A stretch of DNA of 64,000 nt from Pseudomonas siliginis (GCF_019145195.1 NZ_JAHSTW010000009.1:62001-126000), one strand, 5' to 3'. Shown: positions 53,406-62,427, counted from the stretch's first letter. Program-made: numbers and translations. Notes: generated from the sequence alone by a model not told the origin.

Positions 53406-54797
53406 TCAGCCTTTGTCCGCCTTGCCCGCCGCCGCCGCGAACTTGGCCAGGCGCACGTCCAGATGCCGAGGCCGGCGCCCGTGATCTTCGGCGCGCTCCT
53501 TGCGGCGGATGGCGTTGCGCACCATCAGCGAGCCGAGGTAGCGAATCGGTTCCGGCGGGAAATAACCCAGCGGCCCGTTGACCAGCGGCGAACGGGTCCA
53601 CGGGTTATCCAGGCCCTGCACCAGCGCGGCGAGAATCTGCCCGCCCATGTGACACGGGCCGACGCCGCTGCCGGAATAACCGAAGCCGTAAAACACGTTG
53701 CCCGCCGAGCTCATCTGGCCGAAGAACGGCAAACCGGTCACCGAACGATCCGACGGGCCGTTCCACGTCGCGTCGATTTTGACCTCGGCGAACGCCGGAA
53801 AAAAATCCGCGAGACTGCGCTTGAGCAATCCGGCATAAGGCGACGGCTGATCGAACACCGGCAGCATCCGCCCGCCATAGGCGAAGGTGTTGCCGCCCTT
53901 GCCGAGCATGATCCGGCCGTCCGGGGTGTTGTGGTAGTAGTGCACGAAGATCCGCGAATCGAGGACGCTGACGCCGCTGGTCAAACCGATTTGCTGCAGC
54001 AGGTCCGGGCGCGGTTCGGTGATCAGCATGTCACTGGAAACGATCGCCACACTGCGCTCGAACTGGGGAAACGCGCGGGCCATCCACGCATTCATCGCCA
54101 GCACCACGCGGTCGGCGATGACCTTGCCGCCGGGCGTGTGGATACGTGCCGGGCGGCCCTCTTCCAGTCCGGTCATCGCCGTACCCTCATGGATTTTCAC
54201 GCCCAATTGCAGCGCCACCCCGCGCAGACCGCGCACCAGTTTGCCCGGTTGCACGCTGGCAGCCGCCGGGGAAAACCAGCCCTCCAGATGTTTTGCTGAA
54301 CCAGCCATGCGCTGCACATCGGCGAGCGGGCGCTGGCTGAACGAGTTGATGCCGTTACGCTCCAGCGCCGCGATCACCACATCAGTTGCGCCGACCTGGG
54401 CGCGATTGGTCGCGGTGTACAGCGTGCCGTCGAGGCGGTAGTCGGCATCGACGCCGTACTGCTCGCAGAACTCGCCGATCGCATGGATGCTGCGCTCCGA
54501 TTCCCTGACCAGACGCACCGCTTCTTCGACGCCGAACAAGCGCTCTAGGGTGAAATACTTGGCCGACCATGACAGTGCGCAACCACCATTACGGCCACTG
54601 GCGCCGGCACCACAGATGTCTGCTTCGATCAGCAGCACATCCAACTCCGGGTTTTGCTGCTTGAGCATGATTGCCGTCCACAATCCGGTGTAGCCGCCGC
54701 CAACGATGCACACATCCGTGCGCACCTCGCCTTGCAGCGGTGGACACTGCTCGGATGGGTCGGCCTGCAAGGCTTGCTCGAGCCAGAACGGTCGCAT
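53406..54797 (-). CDS. FAD-dependent amine oxidoreductase of the phosphonate region
   Basis: This 463-residue DAO-family flavoprotein has the Rossmann dinucleotide motif VCIVGGGYTGLWTAIML (about 29-45) and GAGASGRNGG near 63. The C-terminal FGYSGSGVGPCHMGG is the second FAD contact. GGAGATTTCCC precedes the ATG. It follows the MFS gene by 72 bases on the same strand. FAD oxidoreductases (PbfC/PbfD) that accept N-methylated aminoethylphosphonates recur beside phnW-phnX, so a similar role is plausible; gamma-glutamylputrescine or other amine oxidation is an alternative. Confidence 0.8.
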   Translation of the reverse strand: MRPFWLEQALQADPSEQCPPLQGEVRTDVCIVGGGYTGLWTAIMLKQQNPELDVLLIEADICGAGASGRNGGCALSWSAKYFTLERLFGVEEAVRLVRESERSIHAIGEFCEQYGVDADYRLDGTLYTATNRAQVGATDVVIAALERNGINSFSQRPLADVQRMAGSAKHLEGWFSPAAASVQPGKLVRGLRGVALQLGVKIHEGTAMTGLEEGRPARIHTPGGKVIADRVVLAMNAWMARAFPQFERSVAIVSSDMLITEPRPDLLQQIGLTSGVSVLDSRIFVHYYHNTPDGRIMLGKGGNTFAYGGRMLPVFDQPSPYAGLLKRSLADFFPAFAEVKIDATWNGPSDRSVTGLPFFGQMSSAGNVFYGFGYSGSGVGPCHMGGQILAALVQGLDNPWTRSPLVNGPLGYFPPEPIRYLGSLMVRNAIRRKERAEDHGRRPRHLDVRLAKFAAAAGKADKG

Positions 54798-54869
54798 GGG
54801 AAATCTCCAGTCAGAAAGCCACGACGCAGCCTGCCGCGCACCGCGCAGCAGGCCACGGGGCGAAGGGTT

Positions 54870-56195
54870 TCAGGAACGCAGCGGTTTGACGCTCAGCGGG
54901 CAGTTGGGGATCGCCGCGCGCGGCTCCATCACGCCGACCGGCCGACTGTTCCAGTGCGGAATCAGCACCAGCGCCGAGAACAGCGCGCATCCGGCGAAGA
55001 CGATAAACACCGTCACCGAGTCGAAGTAGCCCGGCAGCAAACCGCCGAGCACCGCGCCAACGGAGCCGCAGCCGTTGACGAAACCGGCGGCGGTGGCGCC
55101 GGCCTTGGCCTTGCCGAAATCGATGGCGGCCGCACCGCTGATCATCGAGTCCGGGCCATACAACGTCAGGCCCATGACGAACAGCAACGCGACGACCAAC
55201 AACACGCTGCCGGTGTTCAGCGCAGCCATGAACAACGCCAGCGTCACGGTCAGCGCCAGCAGACTCAGCACGCAGGCCGGCATGCGTCGAGCGCCGAAGA
55301 GTTTGTCCGAGGCCAGGCCGATCATGATCGGCCCGAGCAATCCGGCCAGTTCAAACGCGGTGGGAATGATCGCCGCGCCGACCTTGCCGACACTGGGCAT
55401 CTGCTCGAAAACAATCACTGGCCCCCACAACAGAATCGCGTAGCGCGCCGGTTTCAATAGGAAATACGCCAGGCCCAGCACCAGCACCGTGCGGTTGCGC
55501 AGGATTTCCTTCAACGGCTCCCACATGCTGATTTTGCTGTTGGCTGCGGTTTCTTCGGCGGTCAGTTCCGGCTCGGGCTCCACCGCCGGCAAGCCGACGT
55601 CTTCCGGTTTGTTGCGCTGGAAGACAAAGAACAGCACGGCCACCACCGCGACCACCGCCGCGCTGGAGATGAATGCCGCGTGCCAGGTGCCGACTAGCGT
55701 GTAGGCCCACCAGCCGGCGAACGGCGAGGCGACCAGACCACCAAACGCGTAACAGGAACTCCACAAGCCGAGCACCCGCCCGCGCTGCTCAGACGGGAAG
55801 AAGCTGCCAAGGTTTTTACACAGCCCGGACCAGCCAGTGGACTGCGCCAAACCTTGAATCAACATGCACGTGGCGAAGATCGGCAATGTAGCGAAACTGC
55901 CCATCACCAGCGCCGCAGCGGCGGATATCAGCAAACCGCCAAGCACCACCACTCGCGGACCAAAGCGATCGGCGAGCATGCCCCAGGTGAACTGTCCGAG
56001 GGCATACGCCGCCAGGTAGATCGCGTCGAGGTTGGCCATGGCCATTTTGTCGAGGGTGAAATCAGGGTCTTCGGCGATGCCCAGTTTGGCCACCGAAAAC
56101 GCTTTGCGGGTGAAGTAGAACGCGGCGTACGCGAGCCAGGTAATAGCGAAGATCTGCACGCGCCAACGCGCCAGGGTGCCGATGTGCTTGTTCAT
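54870..56195 (-). CDS. MFS transporter, organophosphate:phosphate antiporter-like
   Basis: This 441-residue 12-helix transporter resembles the UhpC/GlpT (OPA) branch: an N-terminal FYFTRKAFSVAKLGI segment, GMLADRFGPRVVVLGG between helices 2 and 3, and QSTGWSGLCKNLGSFFP. It lies beside the phosphonate genes, as does the MFS gene next to phnWX in P. aeruginosa (PA1313, recalled). It is divergent from a LysR gene (56467) and precedes the FAD oxidoreductase, so the pair probably forms one regulated unit that imports and begins to process a phosphonate or related amine. Confidence 0.82.
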   Translation of the reverse strand: MNKHIGTLARWRVQIFAITWLAYAAFYFTRKAFSVAKLGIAEDPDFTLDKMAMANLDAIYLAAYALGQFTWGMLADRFGPRVVVLGGLLISAAAALVMGSFATLPIFATCMLIQGLAQSTGWSGLCKNLGSFFPSEQRGRVLGLWSSCYAFGGLVASPFAGWWAYTLVGTWHAAFISSAAVVAVVAVLFFVFQRNKPEDVGLPAVEPEPELTAEETAANSKISMWEPLKEILRNRTVLVLGLAYFLLKPARYAILLWGPVIVFEQMPSVGKVGAAIIPTAFELAGLLGPIMIGLASDKLFGARRMPACVLSLLALTVTLALFMAALNTGSVLLVVALLFVMGLTLYGPDSMISGAAAIDFGKAKAGATAAGFVNGCGSVGAVLGGLLPGYFDSVTVFIVFAGCALFSALVLIPHWNSRPVGVMEPRAAIPNCPLSVKPLRS

Positions 56196-56466
56196 GGTGG
56201 TTCTGACCTCAGGGTGTGAGTGTGCCGGCAGAATCGATTAAGAAAAACGCCTGTGTTTTTTATTGTTGAGCACTGCGTTACCGCCCCTTCCCTTCGGCGA
56301 TAGCGGTCAGATGAGTCTGCTGTTGCACGCACAGGCTCATGGGCCAGCGCTGCTGTTCGACCGAGCAGTCAGCGATGGCGTGAGCCGATCAAAGCAATTA
56401 CTGTTTAATAAATAAAATCGATTTATCGTATTTCACAAATAAGCCGAGCTTGTTACTGGAGCCACC

Positions 56467-57339
56467 ATGTCTGTCTCTCACGCCCAACTCAAAGCGTTTC
56501 ACGCTGTGGCCGTCCATGGCAGCTTCACCCGCGCCGCCGAGCGGCTTTATCTGACGCAACCAGCGATTTCCGACCAAGTACGCAAACTCGAAGAACGCTT
56601 CGGCGTGCTGCTGTTTCACCGCAATAAACGTTCCGTACGCCTGACCGACCTTGGCGAGCGCCTGCTGGCGATCACCCAGCGCCTGTTCGTGATCGAAGCC
56701 GAAGCGCAGGAATTGCTGCAAGAATCCCAGGCCCTGCAGACCGGCAGCCTGATTCTCGCGGTGGACGCGCCGATCCACGTGTTGCCGCAGATCGCGCGGT
56801 TCTGCGAGCGCTACCCGGGGATCAGCGTGAAAATCGAAACCGGCAATACCGATGAATCGCTGTTTCGCCTGTTCAACTATCAGGCCGATCTGGCGCTGCT
56901 CGGCCGCGACGTAACCGATGAACGCTTGCTGTGTGTGCCGTTGCGCAACGATCCGATGGTGGCGTTCGTTTCGCGCAATCATCCGTGGGCCGAGCGCGAA
57001 TCGATCTGTCTGGCCGATCTGGATGACACGCCACTGGTGCTGCGTGAGATCGGTTCGGTGACCCGGCAGACCCTGGAAGAGGAAATGGCCCGCGCAGGTT
57101 TGCGCATCCGCCCGGCGATTCAGGTTGAAGGTCGGGAAGCGGCGCGCGAAGCCGTGGTGGTGGGGATCGGGGTTGGTGTGGTTTCAGCGGCGGAGTTCGG
57201 CGCCGACTCACGGGTCTGCGCGTTGCCGATCACCGACTGCACGAGGCGCCTGACCGAAACCCTGGTGTGCTTGCGCGAACAGAGTTCGCGGCGGGTGGTG
57301 GCGACGTTTCTCGATATGGTTCGCGAGAGTCTTGTGTAA
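56467..57339 (+). CDS. LysR-family regulator divergent from the MFS/FAD operon
   Basis: This 290-residue regulator has the winged helix at residues about 5-60 (LKAFHAVAVHGSFTRAAERLYLTQPAISDQVRKLEERFG) followed by a PBP-like effector domain. CTGGAG lies just before the ATG. The 271-base divergent region includes an AT-rich patch (TAAATAAAATCGATTTATCG) suitable for LysR binding and promoters. Probable target: the MFS-FAD operon. Confidence 0.88.
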   Translation: MSVSHAQLKAFHAVAVHGSFTRAAERLYLTQPAISDQVRKLEERFGVLLFHRNKRSVRLTDLGERLLAITQRLFVIEAEAQELLQESQALQTGSLILAVDAPIHVLPQIARFCERYPGISVKIETGNTDESLFRLFNYQADLALLGRDVTDERLLCVPLRNDPMVAFVSRNHPWAERESICLADLDDTPLVLREIGSVTRQTLEEEMARAGLRIRPAIQVEGREAAREAVVVGIGVGVVSAAEFGADSRVCALPITDCTRRLTETLVCLREQSSRRVVATFLDMVRESLV

Positions 57340-57352
57340 ACAGTATCGGCCC

Positions 57353-57420
57353 CTTCGCGAGCAGGCTCGCTCCCACATGGGACCGCGCTCTGTAGTGTGG
57401 GAGCGAGCCTGCTCGCGAAA
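57353..57420. repeat. REP pair (GAGCCTGCTCGC family), inward form
   Basis: A 68-base pair lies between two converging LysR genes. Confidence 0.9.
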
Positions 57421-57435
57421 AAGTCGCCTCGGTTT

Positions 57436-58296
57436 TCAGTCTGGCGCCAGATCAAAAAACGCCTGAATCAAGCGCAACTCGCGCCGGCGCTCCATGCAGC
57501 CAATCATGTGCCGGTTCACCAGCCCTTCCCCGGCAATCGGGATCGCCACCACGCGCGGGTCGTGACTGACCTCCACCGATGACACCACACCGACACCCAA
57601 CTCGGCCGCGACCGCTTCGGTCACCGCCTCGCGACTGTCCAGCTCCAGCAACACCCGCGGCTGAATCGACGCATGTGCACACGCTTGATCAAACGTGCGC
57701 CGGGTAATCGAAGTCGGCTCGCGCAGAACCATGATCACTTGGTCCAGCTCCTTGAGTTTTACGTCAGCGGAGCGATTCGCCCAGCGATGCCCCTCCGGCA
57801 CCAACGCGCAGATCCGCGATTCGCTCAGCGCTTGCAGATGCAGGCCCTTGCGCGGCTCGACCTCGGTCAGCACCGCGACATCGGCGTGCTCCGACAACAG
57901 TGCCGCCAGGGTTTCCTGGGCATTGCCCAGACGCAGGTTGACGGTGATCCCTGGATAGCGCGCGCGCAAACTTGCCAACATCGGCATAACCATGTGCGGC
58001 CCATCCGCCGCCACCTCCAGACGCCCGGTCAACAATTGCCGATTGGCCTCGAGCAGCGTCTGCGCTTCCTCGGCCAGGCCGAACATGGCGCGGGTGATCG
58101 CCGCCAGTTTGGTGCCCTCCTCGGTCAGTTCCACCCGTCGCGCGGTGCGCCGCAGCAAGGTGATCTGGTAGTGCTCTTCCAGTGCCTTGATGTGTCCGGT
58201 GACCGCCGGCTGGCTGATGAACAACCGCGCAGCCGCGCGGGTGAAGCTGCCTTCGCGGGCCACGGCATCGAAGGCGCGCAGCTGAAACAGATTCAT
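57436..58296 (-). CDS. LysR-family regulator of phnWX
   Basis: This 286-residue LysR protein has an N-terminal helix-turn-helix (LRAFDAVAREGSFTRAAARLFISQPAVTGHIKALEEHY). It is divergent from phnW over 113 bases, an arrangement shared with phnWX loci of other pseudomonads, where the adjacent LysR gene (PhnR-like) is the activator responding to aminoethylphosphonate. AGGGTT precedes its ATG. Confidence 0.9.
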   Translation of the reverse strand: MNLFQLRAFDAVAREGSFTRAAARLFISQPAVTGHIKALEEHYQITLLRRTARRVELTEEGTKLAAITRAMFGLAEEAQTLLEANRQLLTGRLEVAADGPHMVMPMLASLRARYPGITVNLRLGNAQETLAALLSEHADVAVLTEVEPRKGLHLQALSESRICALVPEGHRWANRSADVKLKELDQVIMVLREPTSITRRTFDQACAHASIQPRVLLELDSREAVTEAVAAELGVGVVSSVEVSHDPRVVAIPIAGEGLVNRHMIGCMERRRELRLIQAFFDLAPD

Positions 58297-58409
58297 GGAT
58301 AACCCTCACTGATGGCTGGCATAACAACAAACAATTTGATTGATGCAGCGGCGAATTGCAACGTAGGCCCCGTAGCTTCATCCCACAGCGTTTTCGCGAG
58401 GACACACGA

Positions 58410-59519
58410 ATGAGTACCGCCGCACCGACTCTGCTCACTCCCGGCCCGTTGACCACTTCGGCCCGCACCCGCCAGGCCATGATGGTCGACTGGGGTTCGT
58501 GGGATGACCGCTTCAACCAGCTGACCGCCAGCCTGTGCGAGCAATTGCTGGCCATCCTCAACGGCGCCGCCAGCCACCATTGCGTACCGTTACAGGGCAG
58601 CGGCACCTTTGCCGTCGAAGCGGCGATCGGCACGTTGGTACCGCGTGATGGCAAAATCCTCGTGCTGATCAACGGCGCTTACGGCAAGCGCCTGGCGAAG
58701 ATCTGCGAAGTGCTCGGCCGCTCGTTCAGCACCTTCGAAACCGCCGAAGACGAGCCGACCACCGCCGCCGACGTCGACCGCTTGCTGCGCGCCGACGCTG
58801 ACATCACCCACGTGGCGCTGATCCACTGCGAAACCAGCACCGGCATTCTCAATCCGCTGGCAGAAATCGCCGAGGTCGTCGCGCAACACGGCAAACGTCT
58901 GATCATCGACGCCATGAGCTCTTTCGGCGCATTGCCGGTGGACGCGCAAAAAGTGCCGTTCGACGCGCTGATCGCCGCCTCAGGCAAATGCCTAGAAGGT
59001 GTACCGGGGATGGGTTTTGTCTTCGCCCGCAAGGAATCGCTGGCCGCCGCGGCTGGCAACTCGCACTCGCTGGCGATGGACCTGTACGACCAGCACGCCT
59101 ACATGATGAAAACCGGGCAATGGCGCTTCACCCCGCCCACGCATGTGGTCGCGGCGCTGCACGAAGCATTACTGCAATACAGCGAAGAAGGCGGTCTGCC
59201 GGCGCGGCATGCGCGGTATGCGGCGAACTGTCAGGCGCTGATGGAAGAGATGAACAAGCTCGGCTTGCGCAGCTTCCTGCCGGCGGCGATTCAGGCGCCG
59301 ATCATCGCCACTTTCCATGCCCCGCAGGATCCGCGCTACCAGTTCAAGGACTTCTATGAGCGGGTCAAGGCCAAGGGTTACATCCTCTACCCCGGCAAGC
59401 TGACCCAGGTCGAAACTTTCCGCGTCGGCTGCATCGGCCACGTCACCCCGGACGAAATGCGCCAGGCCGTGGCAGCAGTGGGTGAAGTGCTGCGCGAGAT
59501 GGAAGTGCTCGACATCTGA
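58410..59519 (+). CDS. phnW: 2-Aminoethylphosphonate-pyruvate transaminase
   Basis: This 369-residue fold-type I PLP enzyme converts 2-aminoethylphosphonate and pyruvate to phosphonoacetaldehyde and alanine. N-terminal LLTPGPLTTSARTRQAMMVDWGSWD is characteristic of PhnW. The PLP lysine is in AASGKCLEGVPGMGFV. Asp and Ser/Thr phosphate contacts are in QGSGTFAVEAAIGT. The start at 58410 has GAGGA 7 bases upstream. It is cotranscribed with phnX across a REP pair. Confidence 0.95.
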   Translation: MSTAAPTLLTPGPLTTSARTRQAMMVDWGSWDDRFNQLTASLCEQLLAILNGAASHHCVPLQGSGTFAVEAAIGTLVPRDGKILVLINGAYGKRLAKICEVLGRSFSTFETAEDEPTTAADVDRLLRADADITHVALIHCETSTGILNPLAEIAEVVAQHGKRLIIDAMSSFGALPVDAQKVPFDALIAASGKCLEGVPGMGFVFARKESLAAAAGNSHSLAMDLYDQHAYMMKTGQWRFTPPTHVVAALHEALLQYSEEGGLPARHARYAANCQALMEEMNKLGLRSFLPAAIQAPIIATFHAPQDPRYQFKDFYERVKAKGYILYPGKLTQVETFRVGCIGHVTPDEMRQAVAAVGEVLREMEVLDI

Positions 59520-59537
59520 GCCCCACCAAAAATCCCC

Positions 59538-59624
59538 TGTGGGAGCGAGCCTGCTCGCGAAAGCGTCGTCCCAGGCGACACATGCGCTGTCAGACCGCTT
59601 TCGCGAGCAGGCTCGCTCCCACAT
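59538..59624. repeat. REP pair (GAGCCTGCTCGC family) inside the phnWX operon, outward form
   Basis: An 87-base pair fills most of the 138-base phnW-phnX spacer. Confidence 0.9.
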
Positions 59625-59657
59625 TTGAACTGCATTACAACTCAGGAATTCATCGCC

Positions 59658-60485
59658 ATGAACTACACCAATCCAAGCAAGCTGCAAGCCGCGATCCTCG
59701 ACTGGGCCGGTACCGTGGTCGATTTCGGCTCGTTCGCGCCGACGCAGATCTTCGTCGAAGCCTTCGCCGAGTTCGATGTGCAGGTGTCGATTGAAGAGGC
59801 CCGTGGCCCGATGGGCATGGGCAAGTGGGATCACATCCGCACCCTCTGTGATCAGCCGCAAGTGGCCGAGCGTTATCGCAAGGTATTCGGTCGCACGCCG
59901 ACCGACGATGACGTCACCGCTATCTACAACCGCTTCATGCCGTTGCAGATCGAGAAAATCGCAGAGCACTCGGCACTGATTCCCGGCGCGCTGGACGCCA
60001 TCGCCCAACTGCGCGCGCAAGGGATCAAGATCGGTTCCTGCTCCGGCTACCCGAAAGCGGTGATGGACAAAGTCGTCGAACTCGCCGCCAGCAACGGCTA
60101 CGTCGCCGACCACGTGGTCGCCACCGACGAAGTGCCAAACGGTCGTCCATGGCCGGCGCAAGCGTTGGCCAACGTGATCGCTCTGGGCATCGACGATGTT
60201 GCAGCGTGCGTGAAGATCGACGACACCGTGCCGGGCATTCTCGAAGGCCGCCGGGCCGGCATGTGGACGGTTGCGCTGATTTGCTCGGGCAACGCGCTGG
60301 GTCTGAATTATGAGGGTTTCCGCGCGCTGGGCAGCGATGAACTGGCCAGCGAGCGCAAGCGCATCCACGCGCTGTTCGCAAGTTCGCGGCCGCATTACAT
60401 GATCGACACCATCAGCGATCTGCCGGAAGTGATCGCCGACATCAACAAGCGTCTGGCCAACGGTGAGATGCCGCAAAACGCCTGA
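59658..60485 (+). CDS. phnX: Phosphonoacetaldehyde hydrolase
   Basis: This 275-residue HAD-superfamily enzyme cleaves the C-P bond of phosphonoacetaldehyde, giving acetaldehyde and phosphate. HAD motif I is read as ILDWAGTVVDFGS. The Schiff-base lysine lies in GPMGMGKWDHIRT, and the later HAD motifs lie in CSGYPKAVMDKV and CVKIDDTVPGILEGRRAGMW. The ATG at 59658 gives MNYTNPSKLQAAI and has AGGA upstream. A strong terminator follows at 60499. Confidence 0.95.
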   Translation: MNYTNPSKLQAAILDWAGTVVDFGSFAPTQIFVEAFAEFDVQVSIEEARGPMGMGKWDHIRTLCDQPQVAERYRKVFGRTPTDDDVTAIYNRFMPLQIEKIAEHSALIPGALDAIAQLRAQGIKIGSCSGYPKAVMDKVVELAASNGYVADHVVATDEVPNGRPWPAQALANVIALGIDDVAACVKIDDTVPGILEGRRAGMWTVALICSGNALGLNYEGFRALGSDELASERKRIHALFASSRPHYMIDTISDLPEVIADINKRLANGEMPQNA

Positions 60486-60498
60486 GGCCGATAACCGG

Positions 60499-60536
60499 AA
60501 CACCGCTGATCCATGACAATCAGCGGTGTTTTTTTT
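60499..60536 (+). terminator. Terminator of phnWX
   Basis: AACACCGCTGAT and ATCAGCGGTGTT form a 12-bp stem followed by a run of T residues, 13 bases after the phnX stop. Confidence 0.92.
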
Positions 60537-60572
60537 GCACTGTCTTGAATAAATATATTGCCCGGTTATTAC

Positions 60573-61085
60573 TTACTCTGAAACAAGGTTGCCCTCTGCG
60601 TCGTACGCACTACCATCGGGATGTTTAACGCTTCCGTCAGGCAATTGTTCAGTACCATCTTCCCAGACAATACGGCCATCCGGATATTCAACGGTATTAT
60701 CAGACCATACGATCCGTCCATCCGGATACTCTACCCGGCCGTCGTCATATTGAATGATGCCGTCGGGACGCTTGATCGAAGTCTTATCAACGTCAACCAC
60801 GCTACCGTCAGGCAGTGTGGTCGAACCATCGACATTGACGGTCGCACCGAGTGTTTGAATCAGCGTAATCAAGGCCACCGGATCGATGTTGATGTTAAGG
60901 GTCGGCCATGGCATTGGCGGACGCTTGGTATCGACCGGCGCTACTGGTGCGGTCGGCGCCACTGGTTTGGTTGGGGCTACCGGTTTGGTTGGCGCCACTG
61001 GTTTGGTCGGTGCTACGGGTTTGGTTGGCGCCACTGGCTTTGGTGTAGTGGTAGTGGGGCGAGGCTTGGAGATCGGACTTTTCAT
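60573..61085 (-). CDS. Repeat protein with PVAPTK and PDG repeats
   Basis: This 170-residue protein has no recognised domain. Residues about 12-52 are a Thr/Pro-rich tract with the hexapeptide PVAPTK repeated about five times. Residues about 60-80 form a short hydrophobic-amphipathic stretch (INIDPVALITLIQTLGA). Residues 90-165 are degenerate 8-12-residue units around PDG (LPDGSVVDV, RPDGIIQY, YPDGRIVW twice, LPDGSV, HPDGSA), suggesting a small beta-solenoid-like stack. The ATG at 61085 is chosen because GAGTG lies upstream and the longer frame is AT-rich leader. There is no signal peptide. It is monocistronic in an AT-rich patch. Confidence 0.7.
   Translation of the reverse strand: MKSPISKPRPTTTTPKPVAPTKPVAPTKPVAPTKPVAPTKPVAPTAPVAPVDTKRPPMPWPTLNINIDPVALITLIQTLGATVNVDGSTTLPDGSVVDVDKTSIKRPDGIIQYDDGRVEYPDGRIVWSDNTVEYPDGRIVWEDGTEQLPDGSVKHPDGSAYDAEGNLVSE
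60931..61038 (-). repeat. Tandem 18-bp repeat encoding PVAPTK
   Basis: GGCGCCACTGGTTTGGTT-like units recur about six times with silent changes. The array lies inside the repeat-protein gene. Confidence 0.8.
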
Positions 61086-61341
61086 ATTCACACTCAAATT
61101 TACAAATATAATTATGATCTTTAATAACAAACTAAAGAGCCGAACCAACAATAATCACGCACAACAAACTATTCAAATCAAAAGAACCTACAAGATATAA
61201 GCAACATAGAGTTACGCCCACAGATCAACGCACACCAACAACTTTAAATAAGCAGAAATAATAAACCGTACAAACAAGACTTTTGTGTGTTGCAAATATC
61301 ATTACGCCGAAACGCTGGCATGTACTGATCGCGTCCATCGG

Positions 61342-62265
61342 CTATGTCATTGCAAATCCGCGTCGCCCCTGCAAGCCCCCCGTGTGGGTAAAGATCAGAC
61401 GCGTGCCGATGGCGAATTCGCCTGACTCGACATGCTGCTTGAGCGCCAGCAAGGCCTTGCCGGTGTACAGAGGTTCAAAAGGGATGCCGCTGGCTTGCTC
61501 GGTCTCATCGATGAAGGTCAGCAACGCCTCGTCAACTTTGGCGAAACCACCACGGCTGGCGTCGACCAGTTGATAGTCCGCCGCAGGCTCGGTGGCGTGC
61601 GCGAGGATCGACTCGATGTTCGGCGCTACGCCGTGATCATCCGGTACCGCCAGAGCACCGTACACCACGCGCTTGCCTTGCTCGGCGAGCGCCAGACCGG
61701 CCAGTGTCGTGCCGGTGCCACAGGCCAGCCACCAGGCGTCGAAATCATTCCAGCCCAGCTTGGCCAATTGCTTTTCGGCCTGCTGGCTGATCGCTGCGCA
61801 GCCCAGTGCGCCGGCCACGCCACCACCGCCCTCGGGCACTGCATGCAGCGTCGGATATTGCGCCTGCCATGGCGTCCAGAATCCCGCTTCGTGCCGCGCG
61901 CGATAGCCGGCGTAACCGAGCCAATGCAACTGCATGTCAAACGCTTGCAGATCCCGCACTGTCGGCGTGTCCTGCGGGTGCCCGCGCAGCAGTCCCACGG
62001 TTTTGAAACCCAGCCGTTTGCCCGCCGCCGCCAGCGCGTGCAGATGATTGGAATGTGCACCACCGAGACTGATGATGCCCTCGGCGCCGGCACGCTCGGC
62101 GGCTTTGAGGTGTTCGACGAGTTTGAACCACTTGTTGCCGCTGATCAGCGGGTCGATGCGGTCCAGGCGCAGGATCGCGACCTCGATGCCGGCGTCTGCC
62201 AGCCAGTCTAGACGGAGCGGTTCGAGGGGGGCTTGGGCTAGCCAGTCGGGGGGAGGCAAAAGCAT
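61342..62265 (-). CDS. PLP-dependent deaminase / D-cysteine desulfhydrase family protein
   Basis: This protein of about 307 residues belongs to the ACC deaminase/D-cysteine desulfhydrase branch of fold-type II PLP enzymes. Motifs: the PLP lysine in ISGNKWFKL (about 42-50), SLGGAHSNHLHALA, and a phosphate-binding glycine loop ACGTGTTLAGLA; a C-terminal THTGGLQGRRGF closes the site. Two starts are possible: ATG 62265 (MLLPPPDW), used here, and ATG 62295. Neither has a good ribosome site, and a strong 12-bp hairpin (62268-62295) covers the region between them. Substrate is not decided by sequence. Confidence 0.82.
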   Translation of the reverse strand: MLLPPPDWLAQAPLEPLRLDWLADAGIEVAILRLDRIDPLISGNKWFKLVEHLKAAERAGAEGIISLGGAHSNHLHALAAAGKRLGFKTVGLLRGHPQDTPTVRDLQAFDMQLHWLGYAGYRARHEAGFWTPWQAQYPTLHAVPEGGGGVAGALGCAAISQQAEKQLAKLGWNDFDAWWLACGTGTTLAGLALAEQGKRVVYGALAVPDDHGVAPNIESILAHATEPAADYQLVDASRGGFAKVDEALLTFIDETEQASGIPFEPLYTGKALLALKQHVESGEFAIGTRLIFTHTGGLQGRRGFAMT

Positions 62266-62267
62266 AA

Positions 62268-62295
62268 ATGCCGGCTCTGTTTGCAGAGCCGGCAT
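62268..62295 (-). terminator. Perfect hairpin between fadH and the deaminase gene
   Basis: ATGCCGGCTCTG and CAGAGCCGGCAT form a 12-bp perfect stem with a 4-base loop. On the minus strand it is followed by TTTATGCTTTTG, so it could terminate fadH transcription or act as an attenuator. It abuts or includes the start codon of the downstream gene. Confidence 0.6.
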
Positions 62296-62324
62296 CTTAA
62301 CAGCAGTCGCAAAAAACCTGCTGT

Positions 62325-62412
62325 TTGGAAGCGAACCTGCTCGTGAAGGCGTCGTGTCAGGCGAAATCTTCGTAGCTGACGCTCCGCTTTCGCGAGCAGG
62401 CTCGCTCCCGCA
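62325..62412. repeat. REP pair (GAGCCTGCTCGC family), outward form, diverged left arm
   Basis: The left arm GGAAGCGAACCTGCTCGTGA is more diverged than other copies; the right arm is typical. Confidence 0.85.
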
Positions 62413-62427
62413 GGTGATGCGGTGTGT

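Noticed and set aside
60931..61038. A regular 18-bp tandem array considered as a CRISPR-like or minisatellite locus
   Set aside because: There are no spacers between units and the array is in frame with a coding sequence, giving PVAPTK repeats. It is a coding repeat.
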